From Phytohabitans sp036906915 (GTDB lineage: Bacteria > Actinomycetota > Actinomycetes > Mycobacteriales > Micromonosporaceae): a DNA stretch of 64,000 bases. The notes under the pieces are model-generated. The model was not told the DNA's origin. It saw only the letters and a program-made list of their open reading frames with translations, and did not search any database. This document shows, one piece after another, positions 8,622-17,030 of the stretch (the stretch's first letter is position 1; every line of letters starts with the position of its first letter). Both the position numbers and the translations under genes were made by a program. The stretch spans positions 1 through 64,000 of the forward strand of contig NZ_JBAKHX010000010.1 of assembly GCF_036906915.1 (NCBI RefSeq), written 5' to 3'.

Positions 8622-11600
8622 TTACGGGATGGCGTTGGCCGTACACCACTCATTGGAGCGGTTACCGTCGTAGTTCGTATTACGGGTAAACGACCCGAGT
8701 TGTCCCGTGCTTTCGTTGTATGGCCATGCCCCCACGATGAACCGATGGTCGACTCCGCCGGGGAATGCGACTTCCACTTGCCACGCATATTCATGATCGC
8801 TACCGATGGTCTCATTGACGTCGATTCCACTCGGCGCGTCGATGCAGTAGTAATAACTTGGCTTCCACCTGCTGTAGAGACCCTTGTAGTACGTTGTGGA
8901 GACGAATGGCGAGGGTTGTTTGTTCAGCACGTACTCCCGCAGGTTGTACTGGCCGTTGAGGTTCAAGGGGTGGAAGCCGTTGGCGAAATTCTCCGCCGGG
9001 TCGCGATTGTCTGCGCGGAAGATTTGGAAGCAGTTCTTGCGCCAGGACGGCGTCGGTGTGATCCGGCCGAGGTCGACGGCACGCGTCGCGGCCGGGTAGA
9101 GCCGGTCGGGCTGATTACTGATCGCGTCGAAGACCCGGGCCGGCACCATCTGGGTCGGCCGGTCGGCGCAACCCAGCGCATTGACCTCCTGCTGGTCGGT
9201 GTAGTCGACCCTGGTGTTGTTGAGCACCATCGCCACGGTCGGAGCGCTCGGTTTCTTGATCAGGGTGCGCCCTTCGATCTGGGTGGGCAGCCCGTTCCAG
9301 ACCCGGTTCGCTATGACCTGAAGCGGCTTGGCATCATAACCGGTGTCGTAAACCTCCTGCGGAGTAGCGAACGTGATCTTCGCGCCGCCGATGATGACCG
9401 CCTGCCCAGACGAGCCGGAATCCTTGAGCCGCGTGCCATCCGCGATCTGGGTGGGCAACCCATTCCACACCCGGTTCGGTACGACCTGAAGCGGCTTAGC
9501 ATCATAACCGGTGTCGTAAACCTCCTGCGGAGTAGCGAACGTGATCTTCGCGCCGCCGATGATGACCGCCTGCCCAGACGAGCCGGAGTCCTTGAGCCGG
9601 GTGCCGTCTTCGGGGCGGGTAGACAGACTGGTCCACATTCTGTTGGGAATCACCAGCAGTGGCTTGGTGCCGTACCCGGCGCCGTTGAGCTCGTCCATGT
9701 TGTGAAACGCGACCAAGGCGCCGCCAACGATCCCCGCCTGCCCCGACGAGCCGGCATCCTTGACACGCGTGCCGTCAACGAGCAGGTGGCCAACGGTGTA
9801 GCCGTTGACAGCCACCGCCGTGGCGCAGCCGGCAGCGCTCGGGCAGGTGCCGGCGGCATCGGGCACGCCGCCAACCACGCGGTACTGCGCGTTCCCCTTG
9901 TCGCCGGCGACAAGGCGGGTGCCGTCGACCGGTACGACCCTCATATGATCGCGGCTGTTCACGCTGTGCGCCGTGACGGTGACGCCACCGGCGCAACCGA
10001 CCACGCAGTTGGTGATCGGCAATGGCGCACCGCCGGCGAACTTGAACGTCCGGCCGCGCTCGTCACGGACCACACTGCCGTCCGTCGGGGTCGCCCGCAT
10101 GTGCTCCAACGTGGCGACGCTCCAGCCGTTGATCGGCACCGGGCTTCCGCAGCTCACCGCGCAACCGGACAGCAGGATCGGGGCACCGCCGACGAATTTG
10201 AAGATGTTGCCGGCCTCGTCCTTCGCCGTAGCGCCGTTGGCCGGGGTGGGGTTCATGTGCTCCAGCGTCGCGACGCTCCAGCCGTTGATCGGCACCGGAT
10301 TGCCGCATCCCACCGAGCAGTTCGACAGGTGGATCGGGGCACCGCCGACGAACTTGAAGATGTTGCCCGCCTCGTCCTTCGCCGTAGCGCCGTTGGCCGG
10401 GGTGGGGTTCATGTGCTCCAGCGTCGCGACGCTCCAGCCGTTGATCGGCACCGGATTGCCGCATCCCACCGAGCAGTTCGACAGGTGGATCGGGGCACCG
10501 CCGACGAACTTGAAGATGTTGCCCGCCTCGTCCTTCGCCGTAGCGCCATCCGCGGGACGGGATCTCATGTGCTCGTAGTGAACGATGCTCCATGCGGTAA
10601 TGGGCACCGGGTTGCCGCATCCCACCGAGCAACTGGACAGGTGGATCGGAGCCCCGCCGACGAACTTGAAGATGTTGCCCGCCTCGTCCTTCGCCGTCGC
10701 ACCATCAGTCGGGACCGCGTTCATGTGGTCGAGGTTGGCCACGCTCCAGCCGTTGACCGGGACCGGTCTGCCACATCCCACCGCGCAGCTGGACAGGTGA
10801 ATCGGGGCGCCGCCCACGAACTTGAAGACATGTCCGGCCTCGTCGCGTGCGGTCGCCGCGTCTATCGGTCGTTGCCGCAGATGGTTGGCCGGATGGACCA
10901 ACTGGAGGGTGCCCGCCGGAACCCGTATCGGGGTGCCACAGCCCACCGTGCAGCTGGACAGGTGGATCGGGGCACCGCCGACGAACTTGAAGATGTTTCC
11001 ACCCTCATCGGTCGCGGTCGCGGCGTCCCGCGGGAACGGCAGGCCGGCATCGACGATGGCCTGAGTGACCTTGATGGGTGTACCCGGGCACATACCGCCG
11101 TCACACGTGGTCAGCCACAACGGCGCACCGCCAACCATCTTGTACATCCGGCCCGTGTCACAGGTCTGCAGCACCATACCGTCCGGCACCACGCTCAGTG
11201 ACGAAACCTGCGGACAGGGCGCAGGCTGCGGATTGGGAGGCGGCGGCGGCTGCGGGACACCGACCGGCGGCGGTGGGATCTGCTCCGGCGGAAAGACCGG
11301 CGCCACACCGGAGATGTAGCGGCACGGCCTGATTGACGGGTCGTGGCCGTTTTGAAGCACGTACCCGAAATCGAAGTAGAAGACCAAACCGCAGTAGGTG
11401 CCCGCGCCGGTGAATGGCAGCTCGGCGACGTAGGAGCACGTCTCGGGGCACCACGGGGTGCTCCCGCCGTAGTCGCGTCCGTCCACGGTTCCCGTGACGC
11501 TGAGGACGCCGTCCCCTCGACCCAGGTCCGGGTCGCCGGCACATCCGTGGAAACGCCCGCTGAGATGGACCTTGCCCGCCGTGACCACCGAGCCGATACT

Positions 11601-11780
11601 CGCCGAGATCGTGCAATCGGGGCCGTCCGGTTCGCCGCCCCACTTCCACGTGAGTGTCGACGCTCCCGGATCCGCCGACGCCTGCTCGGGCGTCGCGGCG
11701 ACAGTCACAACCGCCAGCGGCACCGCCATCAAGACGGATGCGAAGAACCCGCACACAACGCTTCGCCATCTGCTTCTCAT
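8622..11780 (-). CDS. Secreted repeat protein with C-terminal Scabin/pierisin-like ADP-ribosyltransferase
   Basis: A 1052-residue secreted protein. Residues 1-37 are a signal peptide ending EQASA; a ~150-residue cysteine-containing domain and a Pro-rich linker follow. Then come about 13 modules of 50-56 residues. The first nine carry FKFVGGAPIHL and a Cys pair (C-x-x-GC), the later ones lack the Cys pair. The last ~139 residues match the DNA-targeting ADP-ribosyltransferases Scabin and pierisin: Arg922 in IFRADNRDP, Ser961 in FVSTT, IDAPSGIDVN, and Gln1001-x-Glu1003 before VAFPGGV. These are the Arg, Ser-Thr-Thr and Q-x-E catalytic features. The expected reaction is NAD-dependent modification of guanine or another nucleophile. 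The repeats probably bind glycans or surfaces (inference). No immunity gene is obvious; a strong terminator follows. Confidence 0.82.
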   Translation of the reverse strand: MRSRWRSVVCGFFASVLMAVPLAVVTVAATPEQASADPGASTLTWKWGGEPDGPDCTISASIGSVVTAGKVHLSGRFHGCAGDPDLGRGDGVLSVTGTVDGRDYGGSTPWCPETCSYVAELPFTGAGTYCGLVFYFDFGYVLQNGHDPSIRPCRYISGVAPVFPPEQIPPPPVGVPQPPPPPNPQPAPCPQVSSLSVVPDGMVLQTCDTGRMYKMVGGAPLWLTTCDGGMCPGTPIKVTQAIVDAGLPFPRDAATATDEGGNIFKFVGGAPIHLSSCTVGCGTPIRVPAGTLQLVHPANHLRQRPIDAATARDEAGHVFKFVGGAPIHLSSCAVGCGRPVPVNGWSVANLDHMNAVPTDGATAKDEAGNIFKFVGGAPIHLSSCSVGCGNPVPITAWSIVHYEHMRSRPADGATAKDEAGNIFKFVGGAPIHLSNCSVGCGNPVPINGWSVATLEHMNPTPANGATAKDEAGNIFKFVGGAPIHLSNCSVGCGNPVPINGWSVATLEHMNPTPANGATAKDEAGNIFKFVGGAPILLSGCAVSCGSPVPINGWSVATLEHMRATPTDGSVVRDERGRTFKFAGGAPLPITNCVVGCAGGVTVTAHSVNSRDHMRVVPVDGTRLVAGDKGNAQYRVVGGVPDAAGTCPSAAGCATAVAVNGYTVGHLLVDGTRVKDAGSSGQAGIVGGALVAFHNMDELNGAGYGTKPLLVIPNRMWTSLSTRPEDGTRLKDSGSSGQAVIIGGAKITFATPQEVYDTGYDAKPLQVVPNRVWNGLPTQIADGTRLKDSGSSGQAVIIGGAKITFATPQEVYDTGYDAKPLQVIANRVWNGLPTQIEGRTLIKKPSAPTVAMVLNNTRVDYTDQQEVNALGCADRPTQMVPARVFDAISNQPDRLYPAATRAVDLGRITPTPSWRKNCFQIFRADNRDPAENFANGFHPLNLNGQYNLREYVLNKQPSPFVSTTYYKGLYSRWKPSYYYCIDAPSGIDVNETIGSDHEYAWQVEVAFPGGVDHRFIVGAWPYNESTGQLGSFTRNTNYDGNRSNEWCTANAIP
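9343..9600 (-). repeat. Near-identical 168-bp tandem repeat inside the ADP-ribosyltransferase gene
   Basis: Two copies offset by 168 bp (56 codons) encode the module with IIGGAKITFATPQEVYDTGY. They are nearly identical at the nucleotide level, which indicates recent duplication or gene conversion within the gene. Confidence 0.8.
10214..10525 (-). repeat. Near-identical 156-bp tandem repeat inside the ADP-ribosyltransferase gene
   Basis: Copies offset by exactly 156 bp (52 codons) encode the module with IFKFVGGAPIHLSNCSVGC. Two adjacent copies look almost identical base for base, while the flanking modules have drifted. Copy number may vary between strains. Confidence 0.85.
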
Positions 11781-11930
11781 CCACGTCCCTCTCGGACCTC
11801 TTGCCGCCGGATTCCCCTACATCAAGCGACCTGAGCGAATTCGCTCACGGCGCACCCGTCCTGCCCGCGGCCTTCCTTCGACGACCGGTGACCAGTGACC
11901 AGTGACCAGGAGTATGGGCAGCTGCCGGTT

Positions 11931-12269
11931 TCAGAACGGCTTCACGGTCGCGGGCGTTGCCGGCAACGCCACGTGTGGATAGTCGGCACACACGCCCAGG
12001 TCACGGGCGATGGCGGCGCTACCGGCCCGGTCAACGGCGGCCACCACGCGGAATCCGTCGACCAGCACCGCCGAGTGTTTCGCCTGCCGCCGTATCTGGC
12101 CGGCGAAGTCTGCGGCGACCGCACGGAGCAGCGGCCGCAACCGGCGCACGATCGACTGTGAACAGCCGAACACCTCTCCGGCCACGGCCTGGGACTCGTT
12201 ACGACGCATCAGAAACAGGGTCAGCACCACCGCCCGGTACAGGCCCAGCACCCGACGTCGTCCACACAA
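11931..12269 (-). pseudogene. IS5-group (DDE_Tnp_4) transposase, N-terminal remnant
   Basis: The frame starts RRRVLGLYRAVVLTLFLMRRN and continues ESQAVAGEVFGCSQS, the helix-turn-helix entry of actinomycete IS5-group transposases. SAVLVDGF then marks the start of the catalytic fold. It stops after ~110 residues, without the rest of the DDE domain. A C-terminal piece of the same kind of transposase lies at 14118-14260 on the other strand. Confidence 0.65.
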
Positions 12270-12403
12270 CCAAGGTGATCTACTACCGGGCAGCCGCCGT
12301 CGCCCGTAATGACATCCCTACTCTTGACCACACATTCTCATTTGCCCGGCTGGCACTCAAGTACGTTGCGACAAACATCCGGATCGTCAAGGTCTGCGAG
12401 GGC

Positions 12404-12426
12404 GGGTGCACGGTCAACGTGCACCC
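12404..12426 (-). terminator. Hairpin after the erythromycin-esterase-like gene
   Basis: GGGTGCACG and CGTGCACCC form a 9-bp perfect stem with a 5-nt loop, 30 bases beyond the stop codon. Confidence 0.55.
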
Positions 12427-12455
12427 CCTCTCGTCGCGAGGTCTCGTCAGATAGA

Positions 12456-13805
12456 TCAGGTAAACAGGCCGGTCGCGGTTGTTGTGCGGACATACAGCAG
12501 AGCGTCGAACGCGTCGTGCAGCGATTCGACGGACATGATGTAACCGGCGCCGTCGTTGCCCTCGTTGTAACTTGGCAGGATCATGCGCTTGCTGATCGGT
12601 CCGGTACACCAGGCCCGGATCGGGTCGGGTGCCGGGGTGTGCAGGTCGAGCAGGTAATTCGGGGTGCGGGCGGCGCCCAGTGTGGCGTCCAGCAGGCCGG
12701 GCGGCGGTGCCCCGATCGGGTATGTGCCCAGCGATTGGTAGTTGGAGCTGATGGTGCCCTGGCCGAACACCGATCCGATCGCGACGTACCGCCGGCCCAG
12801 CCGCTGCTTCAGAAAGCCGCCGGCGGTTTGGCCGGTCCAGCCGCCGTCGGGATGCCGGTAGGAAATCGCCTCGGCAGAGGTCACATGAACATTGGCCGCC
12901 CAGTAGGCGACCTTGCCGCCGATCACGCGCTGCCACCAGCCGATGGCGTCGGCGACGAACAGCTCCCGCTCCGGCGCGAAGTCCACGTTGTTGAACGCCT
13001 CGTACCAACCGACGATCGCTCGTGCGTGCTGCTCGGCGTACTCGCGGTCGAGCCGCGGCGCGGTCGCCGGCGCGGCCTGCACCAGGCGACTCATGCGGCG
13101 TGCGGTCGCGATGAGCTGCCGCCGCTGGCTTTCTGTTAGCCGCTTCTGGTACCAGTAGGTGTGGCCGGGTCCGGTGGGTCGCAGCGGAGCCAGCAATCCC
13201 TTCAGCTCGGCGACCTGGTCCGGGGCGACCCGGTGGACGTAGCCCTCGACCGTGTCGAAGCTCAAATCGCGTAGCGCGATGATGTCGGTACCGAGAAAGC
13301 GCACCTTGTCGTGATGGGCCTGGTTGTACGCGCGCATCCACTGGATCAGGTCGAGCATTTCCTGGCAGACCCAGAACGGGAAGCTCATCCCGTGTACCAG
13401 CGCACGCGGGTCGCCCTCGCCGGTCACAACGTACCGGTCGATGAGCGTGCCCTGGGCGAAGTCGTGCTCTAGTCCGATCGTGCGGAACCCCAGCTTTTCC
13501 ACCAGGAAGCGGGCCATCCGGTGCTTGACCTGGAACTGCTCCCGCGAGCCGTGGGTCGATTCGCCCAATCCGGCCACGGTGGCCCGGCCCATGATGTCCC
13601 GCAGCGGGTGCAGGTCGCCGACCGGATCGACCGGGTCAAGCGACGCCAACGGATGGGCAGTCCGATCGATCCATCCGGCGATGACCCGGTCCGGATTGCG
13701 CGGCCGAGTCTTCGTGGTGTGTGCGGCCGCCGCCGGTGCGGCCATGCCGGTCAAGAACGCGCTCGCTGCCGCGCCGACCAGCAACGTCCTGCGTGGGGTT
13801 CCCAT
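12456..13805 (-). CDS. Secreted erythromycin-esterase-family protein
   Basis: A 449-residue protein of the erythromycin esterase (EreA/EreB-like) family. It begins with an export signal (RRTLLVGAAASAFLTG, ending APAAAA; the Arg pair suggests Tat). The family signature is present: GLGESTHGSREQF, with the Glu and His that activate water, followed by LGFRTIGLEHDF. Downstream are LGTDIIALRD and AYWAANVHVTSAE. Family members hydrolyse macrolide lactones or other cyclic esters, but many have unknown substrates, so resistance is only a possibility. The ATG at 13805 is placed by AGGAGG. The gene sits alone between transposase remnants and is followed by a hairpin. Confidence 0.82.
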   Translation of the reverse strand: MGTPRRTLLVGAAASAFLTGMAAPAAAAHTTKTRPRNPDRVIAGWIDRTAHPLASLDPVDPVGDLHPLRDIMGRATVAGLGESTHGSREQFQVKHRMARFLVEKLGFRTIGLEHDFAQGTLIDRYVVTGEGDPRALVHGMSFPFWVCQEMLDLIQWMRAYNQAHHDKVRFLGTDIIALRDLSFDTVEGYVHRVAPDQVAELKGLLAPLRPTGPGHTYWYQKRLTESQRRQLIATARRMSRLVQAAPATAPRLDREYAEQHARAIVGWYEAFNNVDFAPERELFVADAIGWWQRVIGGKVAYWAANVHVTSAEAISYRHPDGGWTGQTAGGFLKQRLGRRYVAIGSVFGQGTISSNYQSLGTYPIGAPPPGLLDATLGAARTPNYLLDLHTPAPDPIRAWCTGPISKRMILPSYNEGNDGAGYIMSVESLHDAFDALLYVRTTTATGLFT

Positions 13806-14117
13806 GACGACAAGGTCCTCCTGTGTCGGATTCGTTCGCTGGCCCCAGCCTCGCGACCCGAGGTCCCTGCCGCGTCCGCCCGGCGGCGTCATTCGGCGTA
13901 CGTCAGGGTGCGTAGCCACAGCGGTGGGGTTCGATCGCGACCAATGGTGCGAAGCGGGGGAAATAGTAACGCTCGTACCCCGTCGGCGGCCTCGTCCCAG
14001 CCCCGGGGCAAGGCGGGCAAGGTGCTCGGTGCGCTGCTTCACGGCGGGTCCGTCACAGTCTCGCTGCCATCCGATCGAGGCCGGGACGGTCAGGCCACCT
14101 CAAGCCCGCCGGCCTGG

Positions 14118-14260
14118 CATGCTCGCCTACCTCGGCTACCTGGGCACCGACGCGATCACAGGCACCCGCAAACCCCGCGAAAGCGAACTCAGCGACGTGC
14201 GACGCGCCGGCAACCAAGCATCAACAGCGCCCGCGCCGCGGTCGAACGGGCCATCGCCGT
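14118..14260 (+). pseudogene. IS5-group transposase, C-terminal remnant
   Basis: The plus strand encodes LAYLGYLGTDAITGTRKPRE and ELSDVRRAGNQ, then, after a frame change, SARAAVERAIAV. This is the C-terminal stretch around the last catalytic Glu of DDE_Tnp_4 transposases (the family has R-A-x-VERA). It is frame-broken and short, hence dead. Confidence 0.65.
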
Positions 14261-14330
14261 ACCGGAACACCGCCGGAGTGGGCAGCAAGGATTGATCTTG
14301 CGTCCGCGGCGGCCTGGGATGCTCGTTCAG

Positions 14331-15158
14331 CTACCTGCCGCGAGCTCGTTGCCGTGCTGCCTCGTAGAGGACGATCGTGCCAGCGGCAGCCGCGTTGAGG
14401 GAGCTGGCGGATCCGCCGATCGGAATACGGAGGGTCTGCTCGCAGGCATCCCGCCACGCGGCGCTGAGGCCCTGCGTTTCGTTTCCGATCACGATGATCT
14501 TGGCTCCGGTGAGATCGTGTTCGGCGATGTCGTGGGTACCGTGCTCGTCGGTGCCGAGGATCTCGAGCGCAGTGCCGCGCGCGCGTATCGCGGTCGCCCA
14601 GTCGAGGAGGTCGCGGTGGCTGGCTACGCGCACGACGGGCACAGCGAACAGGGACCCGGTGCTGGCGCGCACCGCCTTGGGGTCGTACGGGTCGGCCGCG
14701 TGCCCGGTGATCACCACGCCGGACGCACCGAGGGCGTCGGCGGAGCGGATCAGTGTCCCGATGTTGCCGGGAGTGGCTGGTCGGTCGAAGACCAGTATCA
14801 GCATGTCGGGGCTGACTGGTATGCGGGACAGGTCGTCCTCGGGGAGTCCGACGACGGCGAGGAGTTCGGGTGACTCTTCGTCTTTACCGCCGAGCTCGTG
14901 GAGCAGGTCGGGGGCCAGGGTGACTCGGACTGCGGTGCTGGCTCGGTTCAGGATGGCGTGGGCCCAGTGGGACAGGGCTTGTTCCTCGGCGAACAGGAGG
15001 GCTCGGACGTGCCAGCCGTGTTCCACGGCGAGGCTGATGGGCCGCACGCCTTGGACGATGAACTCGCTGGCGCGCTGGCGCTTGTTGCGGTTACTCAACA
15101 TTGCGAGCCACTGCTGGAAGGTCGCGTTCCTCGTTGTGATCCTGAGCGTCTTCACCAC
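14331..15158 (-). CDS. SpoU/TrmH-family 2'-O-ribose RNA methyltransferase
   Basis: A 275-residue knotted (SPOUT) methyltransferase that transfers a methyl from S-adenosylmethionine to a ribose 2'-OH. An N-terminal substrate-binding domain (LSNRNKRQRASEFIVQG) precedes the three SpoU motifs: FDRPATPGNIGTLIRSADALG, then IVIGNETQGLS, then SLNAAAAGTIVLYEA. Size and layout are close to antibiotic-resistance rRNA methyltransferases of the thiostrepton-resistance and AviRb kind, though housekeeping members look the same. A GTG at 15158 after GAGGAGAA is the better start. It lies 84 bp behind two ABC transporter genes and is probably cotranscribed with them, which makes a self-resistance role plausible (inference). 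Confidence 0.85.
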   Translation of the reverse strand: MVKTLRITTRNATFQQWLAMLSNRNKRQRASEFIVQGVRPISLAVEHGWHVRALLFAEEQALSHWAHAILNRASTAVRVTLAPDLLHELGGKDEESPELLAVVGLPEDDLSRIPVSPDMLILVFDRPATPGNIGTLIRSADALGASGVVITGHAADPYDPKAVRASTGSLFAVPVVRVASHRDLLDWATAIRARGTALEILGTDEHGTHDIAEHDLTGAKIIVIGNETQGLSAAWRDACEQTLRIPIGGSASSLNAAAAGTIVLYEAARQRARGR

Positions 15159-15242
15159 AAGACTGAGATTCTCCTCGTGCCACGGCACGCAGCGATGGCC
15201 GGGGGGAGCGGACGGGCGCCGGGTGTTGAAAGTCTGTCCACG

Positions 15243-17030
15243 TCAGTGGTGGGTGTAGGCGGTGGCCTGGATGCCGTACAGGCCGGCGTAGCGGCCGCCG
15301 GCCGCGAGCAACTCCTCGTGAGTGCCCTGCTCGACGATCCGCCCTTGGTGGAGCACGAGGATGTGGTCGGCTCCGGTGACGGTGGAGAAGCGGTGCGAGA
15401 CGATGACGGTGATCGCCCCGCTTCGGGCGCCCAGTTCACGCGCGCGAACCAGGTACCGCTGGAAGATGAGGTGTTCGCTGGGCGCGTCCAGTGACGCTGT
15501 GGGCTCGTCGAGCACGAACAGCAGCGGGTCGGTGCGCATCGACGCCCGCGCGAGCGCGGTGCGCTGCCACTGGCCCTCAGACAGCTCGACGCCGTCGAAC
15601 GGGCGCCCGAGTTGGGTGTCCAGCCCGTCCGGTAGCCGGTCGACCAGTGGCTGCGCGTCGGCGGCGTGTACGGCGCCGGTGATGCGGCCGGTGTCGTCGA
15701 GGTGCGCCAGGTCGCCGATACCGACGGTTTCCCCGAACCGGATGTGGAAGCGGCCGAAGTCCTGGAAGGCGGCGCTGGTGCGGGCCCGCCACTCGGCCGT
15801 GGCCAGCTCGGCGAGGTCGACGCCGTCGACCTCGATCCGGCCCTGGTCGGGCAGGTACAGCTTGGTCAGCAGCTTGACCAGGGTGGTCTTGCCCGAGCCG
15901 TACTCCCCCACGACGGCGACGACCGTGCCGGCGGGCAGGTGGCAGCTGATGTCGTCGAGTGCGGGTCGTCCGGTGCCGGGGTAGGTGAAGCCGACGCTGT
16001 CAAGGGTGATGCCGGTGCGCAGGCTGGCCGGTGGTGTCCGGCGTCCGGTGGCGCGGGCCGTGGCCGCATACTCACGCAGCCACAGCAGCGGTTCCGTGAC
16101 GATGCGGCCACTCATCGAGCGGCTGACCGAGAACAGGGTGTCCTGGACGGCGTTTCGCAGGGTCATGGCGACGGTCACCGCGAGGACGAGGTCACCGGCG
16201 CTCGCCTGGCCGCGCGCGGTGCGGTCGATCAGCAGGAGCAGGCCGGCGGTGAAGCCAGCGGTGAACAGCGTCCACCCGGCCACCGTCCACGCGGCGGCCC
16301 GCAGCCGGGCGCGGAACCGGCCGCTGACAGCCGCCTCCCACGCCTGACGCTGCCGTCGGGCGATCTCCGGCCCGGCGCCGCTGACCCGCAGCTCCTTTCC
16401 GCCGGCCGCCGCGGTGGCGAGGTTGAACAGGTGGCGCTGCAACCGGAACGCCTCGGCGGTACCGGTCTCGGCGTCCACGACGGATCGCTGGCCGCGCTGG
16501 TCGAACCACAGCGGCGCGGCGGCGAAGCCGAGCAGGAGCAGCAGCCACGGGGTGATCGCCGCCAGCAGCGCCAGGAGCAGGCCCAGCCGCAGCGCGTCGC
16601 AGGCAGCCGCGACCGCCTGCCACGGGGCGTGGTTGAGTCGCCAGCCAGCGCCGCGCAGCACGGTGATCCGGTCCAGCAGGTCGGTGCGTTCGAGGTGGTC
16701 CAGGCCGTCGAGCCGGGCAAGTTGCTCCTCGATGTGCCGGCGGATGTGCAGGGCACCGATCCGATCGCCGAGCATGACTTCCAGCGTGTAGGCGAGGCTT
16801 CGCAGGTAGAGGCCCACGGCGTACGCGACCGCCGCGACCGCGGCGCTGGTGGCGGCGGCGCGCGGATCGCGGTGCACGATCCCGTCGACCGCCCCGCGCA
16901 GGCCGAGCGCCATCGCCGGGGTGGTGGGCACGCTCGCCAGGAGCAGCGCGACCAGGCCGGCGGTGGGCAGCGGGTGCAGCCGCCAGTTCAGGGCCAGCAA
17001 CTCGGCGAGCAGCTTCGCGTAGCGGATCAC
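15243..17030 (-). CDS. ABC half-transporter, second of a pair
   Basis: A 595-residue fused membrane and ATPase subunit. Six helices occupy roughly residues 1-320; the nucleotide-binding domain has GEYGSGKTTLVKL (Walker A), LSEGQWQR (a variant signature with Glu) and VLDEPTASLD (Walker B). The type resembles lanthipeptide and other peptide exporters without a peptidase domain. It overlaps the upstream ABC gene by four bases (GTGA), so the two most likely form a heterodimer. Its unusual LSEGQ signature suggests asymmetric ATP sites. The RNA methyltransferase gene follows. Confidence 0.85.
   Translation of the reverse strand: MIRYAKLLAELLALNWRLHPLPTAGLVALLLASVPTTPAMALGLRGAVDGIVHRDPRAAATSAAVAAVAYAVGLYLRSLAYTLEVMLGDRIGALHIRRHIEEQLARLDGLDHLERTDLLDRITVLRGAGWRLNHAPWQAVAAACDALRLGLLLALLAAITPWLLLLLGFAAAPLWFDQRGQRSVVDAETGTAEAFRLQRHLFNLATAAAGGKELRVSGAGPEIARRQRQAWEAAVSGRFRARLRAAAWTVAGWTLFTAGFTAGLLLLIDRTARGQASAGDLVLAVTVAMTLRNAVQDTLFSVSRSMSGRIVTEPLLWLREYAATARATGRRTPPASLRTGITLDSVGFTYPGTGRPALDDISCHLPAGTVVAVVGEYGSGKTTLVKLLTKLYLPDQGRIEVDGVDLAELATAEWRARTSAAFQDFGRFHIRFGETVGIGDLAHLDDTGRITGAVHAADAQPLVDRLPDGLDTQLGRPFDGVELSEGQWQRTALARASMRTDPLLFVLDEPTASLDAPSEHLIFQRYLVRARELGARSGAITVIVSHRFSTVTGADHILVLHQGRIVEQGTHEELLAAGGRYAGLYGIQATAYTHH

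Noticed and set aside
9301..10800. Periodic repeats considered as a CRISPR array
   Set aside because: The period is 156-168 bp, in frame and coding; there are no short identical repeats separated by unique spacers and no cas genes.
8436..11201. A 921-codon plus-strand frame opposite the ADP-ribosyltransferase gene with apparent repeats
   Set aside because: The repeats are the reverse reading of the real protein modules; the minus frame has a signal peptide, family motifs and a terminator.
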